Assembly (NCBI GenBank): GCA_913056455.1 | Contig: CAJXMJ010000001.1 | Coordinates: 62,001-126,000 of the forward strand | Direction of reading: 5' to 3' | Length of the DNA: 64,000 bases | Source of the DNA: an uncultured Fodinibius sp. | Lineage (GTDB): Bacteria > Bacteroidota > Rhodothermia > Balneolales > Balneolaceae | Shown: piece after piece, positions 63,718 through 64,000 of the stretch | Layout of the letters: the number at the start of each line of letters is the position of its first letter | How positions within the stretch are numbered: the first letter of the stretch is position 1 | Notes under the pieces: model-generated | The model's input: the letters and a program-made list of their open reading frames with translations, nothing else | Told to the model about the DNA's origin: nothing | The model's database searches: none | Program-made: the position numbers and the translations under genes

Positions 63718-64000
63718 CTATAATATCATACTTTCTATGGGAAGTATTACAATTCCGCTGGCACCTTCGGCTTTTAATTTCTCCATTACAACCCAGAATT
63801 CATCAATGGGAATGACCGTATGAACAGCAACCATGCCGTTATCAGCAAGGGGCATCACGGTGGGACTTTTGAGCGATGGAATGATTTCCTTGATTTTGGG
63901 AACAGCTTCTTCCGGAGCATTCATCATAATATATCGACTGCGTTCGGCCTGCTGGTGACCATCCATTCGCTGCAGGAATTTTTCGATGAGCTGCTGTTTC
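63718..64000 (-). CDS. hisG: ATP phosphoribosyltransferase, 5' part outside window
   Basis: The C-terminal 93 codons of HisG are visible, including KQQLIEKFLQRMDGHQQAE, YIMMNAPEEAVPKIKEIIP, and the regulatory-domain end ASGIVILPIESMIL. The frame stays open to the right edge, so the start lies beyond it. This is the long, histidine-regulated form of the enzyme, first of the pathway, and the operon's first gene. Confidence 0.95.
   Translation of the reverse strand, partial: KQQLIEKFLQRMDGHQQAERSRYIMMNAPEEAVPKIKEIIPSLKSPTVMPLADNGMVAVHTVIPIDEFWVVMEKLKAEGASGIVILPIESMIL

Overview
The window looks like chromosomal DNA of a Gram-negative bacterium of the Bacteroidota/Balneolota group, most likely a Balneolaceae member (inference). 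The evidence is a type IX secretion C-terminal sorting domain on a large secreted protein, a Wzi-type outer-membrane capsule protein, a Bacteroidetes-style fused HisB, a single long Rel protein and moderate GC housekeeping genes. No rRNA, CRISPR array or intact transposase was seen.

1-5 kb is an accessory region around two tRNA genes (Leu, Met). To the left are a single-HKD phospholipase-D-like gene and an unrecognised partner that runs off the edge. To the right are two small genes typical of mobile DNA, a GC-rich structured stretch with no convincing gene, and a broken four-helix-bundle (S23/IVS-type) gene flanked by inverted repeats.

5-30.5 kb is a capsule/exopolysaccharide locus. It holds a Wzz chain-length protein with no proper start, rfbBAC for dTDP-sugar synthesis (rfbD is absent), a second internally deleted wzz remnant, then three linked genes matching the Campylobacter capsule phosphoramidate pathway: a glutamine-kinase-like ATP-grasp/swivel protein with an extra degenerate nucleotidyltransferase domain, a class I amidotransferase-like hydrolase and a LicC-like cytidylyltransferase. 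A WbpB/WbpD/WbpE-like trio for a diacetamido uronic acid follows; its expected 6-dehydrogenase (WbpA) survives here only as a frameshifted 3' fragment at 27.1-27.4 kb. A strongly AT-rich core (about 17-23 kb) carries glycosyltransferases, Wzy, Wzx and a sulfotransferase. A second sulfotransferase, a FemAB-like acyltransferase, a polysaccharide deacetylase, a WecA-like initiating transferase and Wzi complete it. The predicted product is a sulfated, possibly phosphoramidate-decorated, Wzx/Wzy-type surface polysaccharide.

30.5-35 kb holds small stress-type genes (DUF892 ferritin-like, membrane protein, GNAT, solitary HigA-like regulator, cold-shock protein) among dispersed palindromic intergenic repeats, including a near-identical 107-bp pair.

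35-51 kb is core: a secreted propeller protein with a T9SS tail, an outer-membrane barrel, rel, a HU/IHF-like gene, ruvX, def, fmt, an ankyrin protein, gap, msrB, OsmC, an OPT transporter and an acetamidase-like lipoprotein.

51-64 kb is a split histidine operon on the minus strand (hisG-D-C-B-H, then hisA, then hisF-IE). It is interrupted by a five-gene LolCDE-like export operon with a LolA-like protein and an outer-membrane barrel, and by a plus-strand cupin gene and a 30-codon cysteine-rich ORF. HisB carries a shortened N-terminal domain without the histidinol-phosphatase active-site motif.
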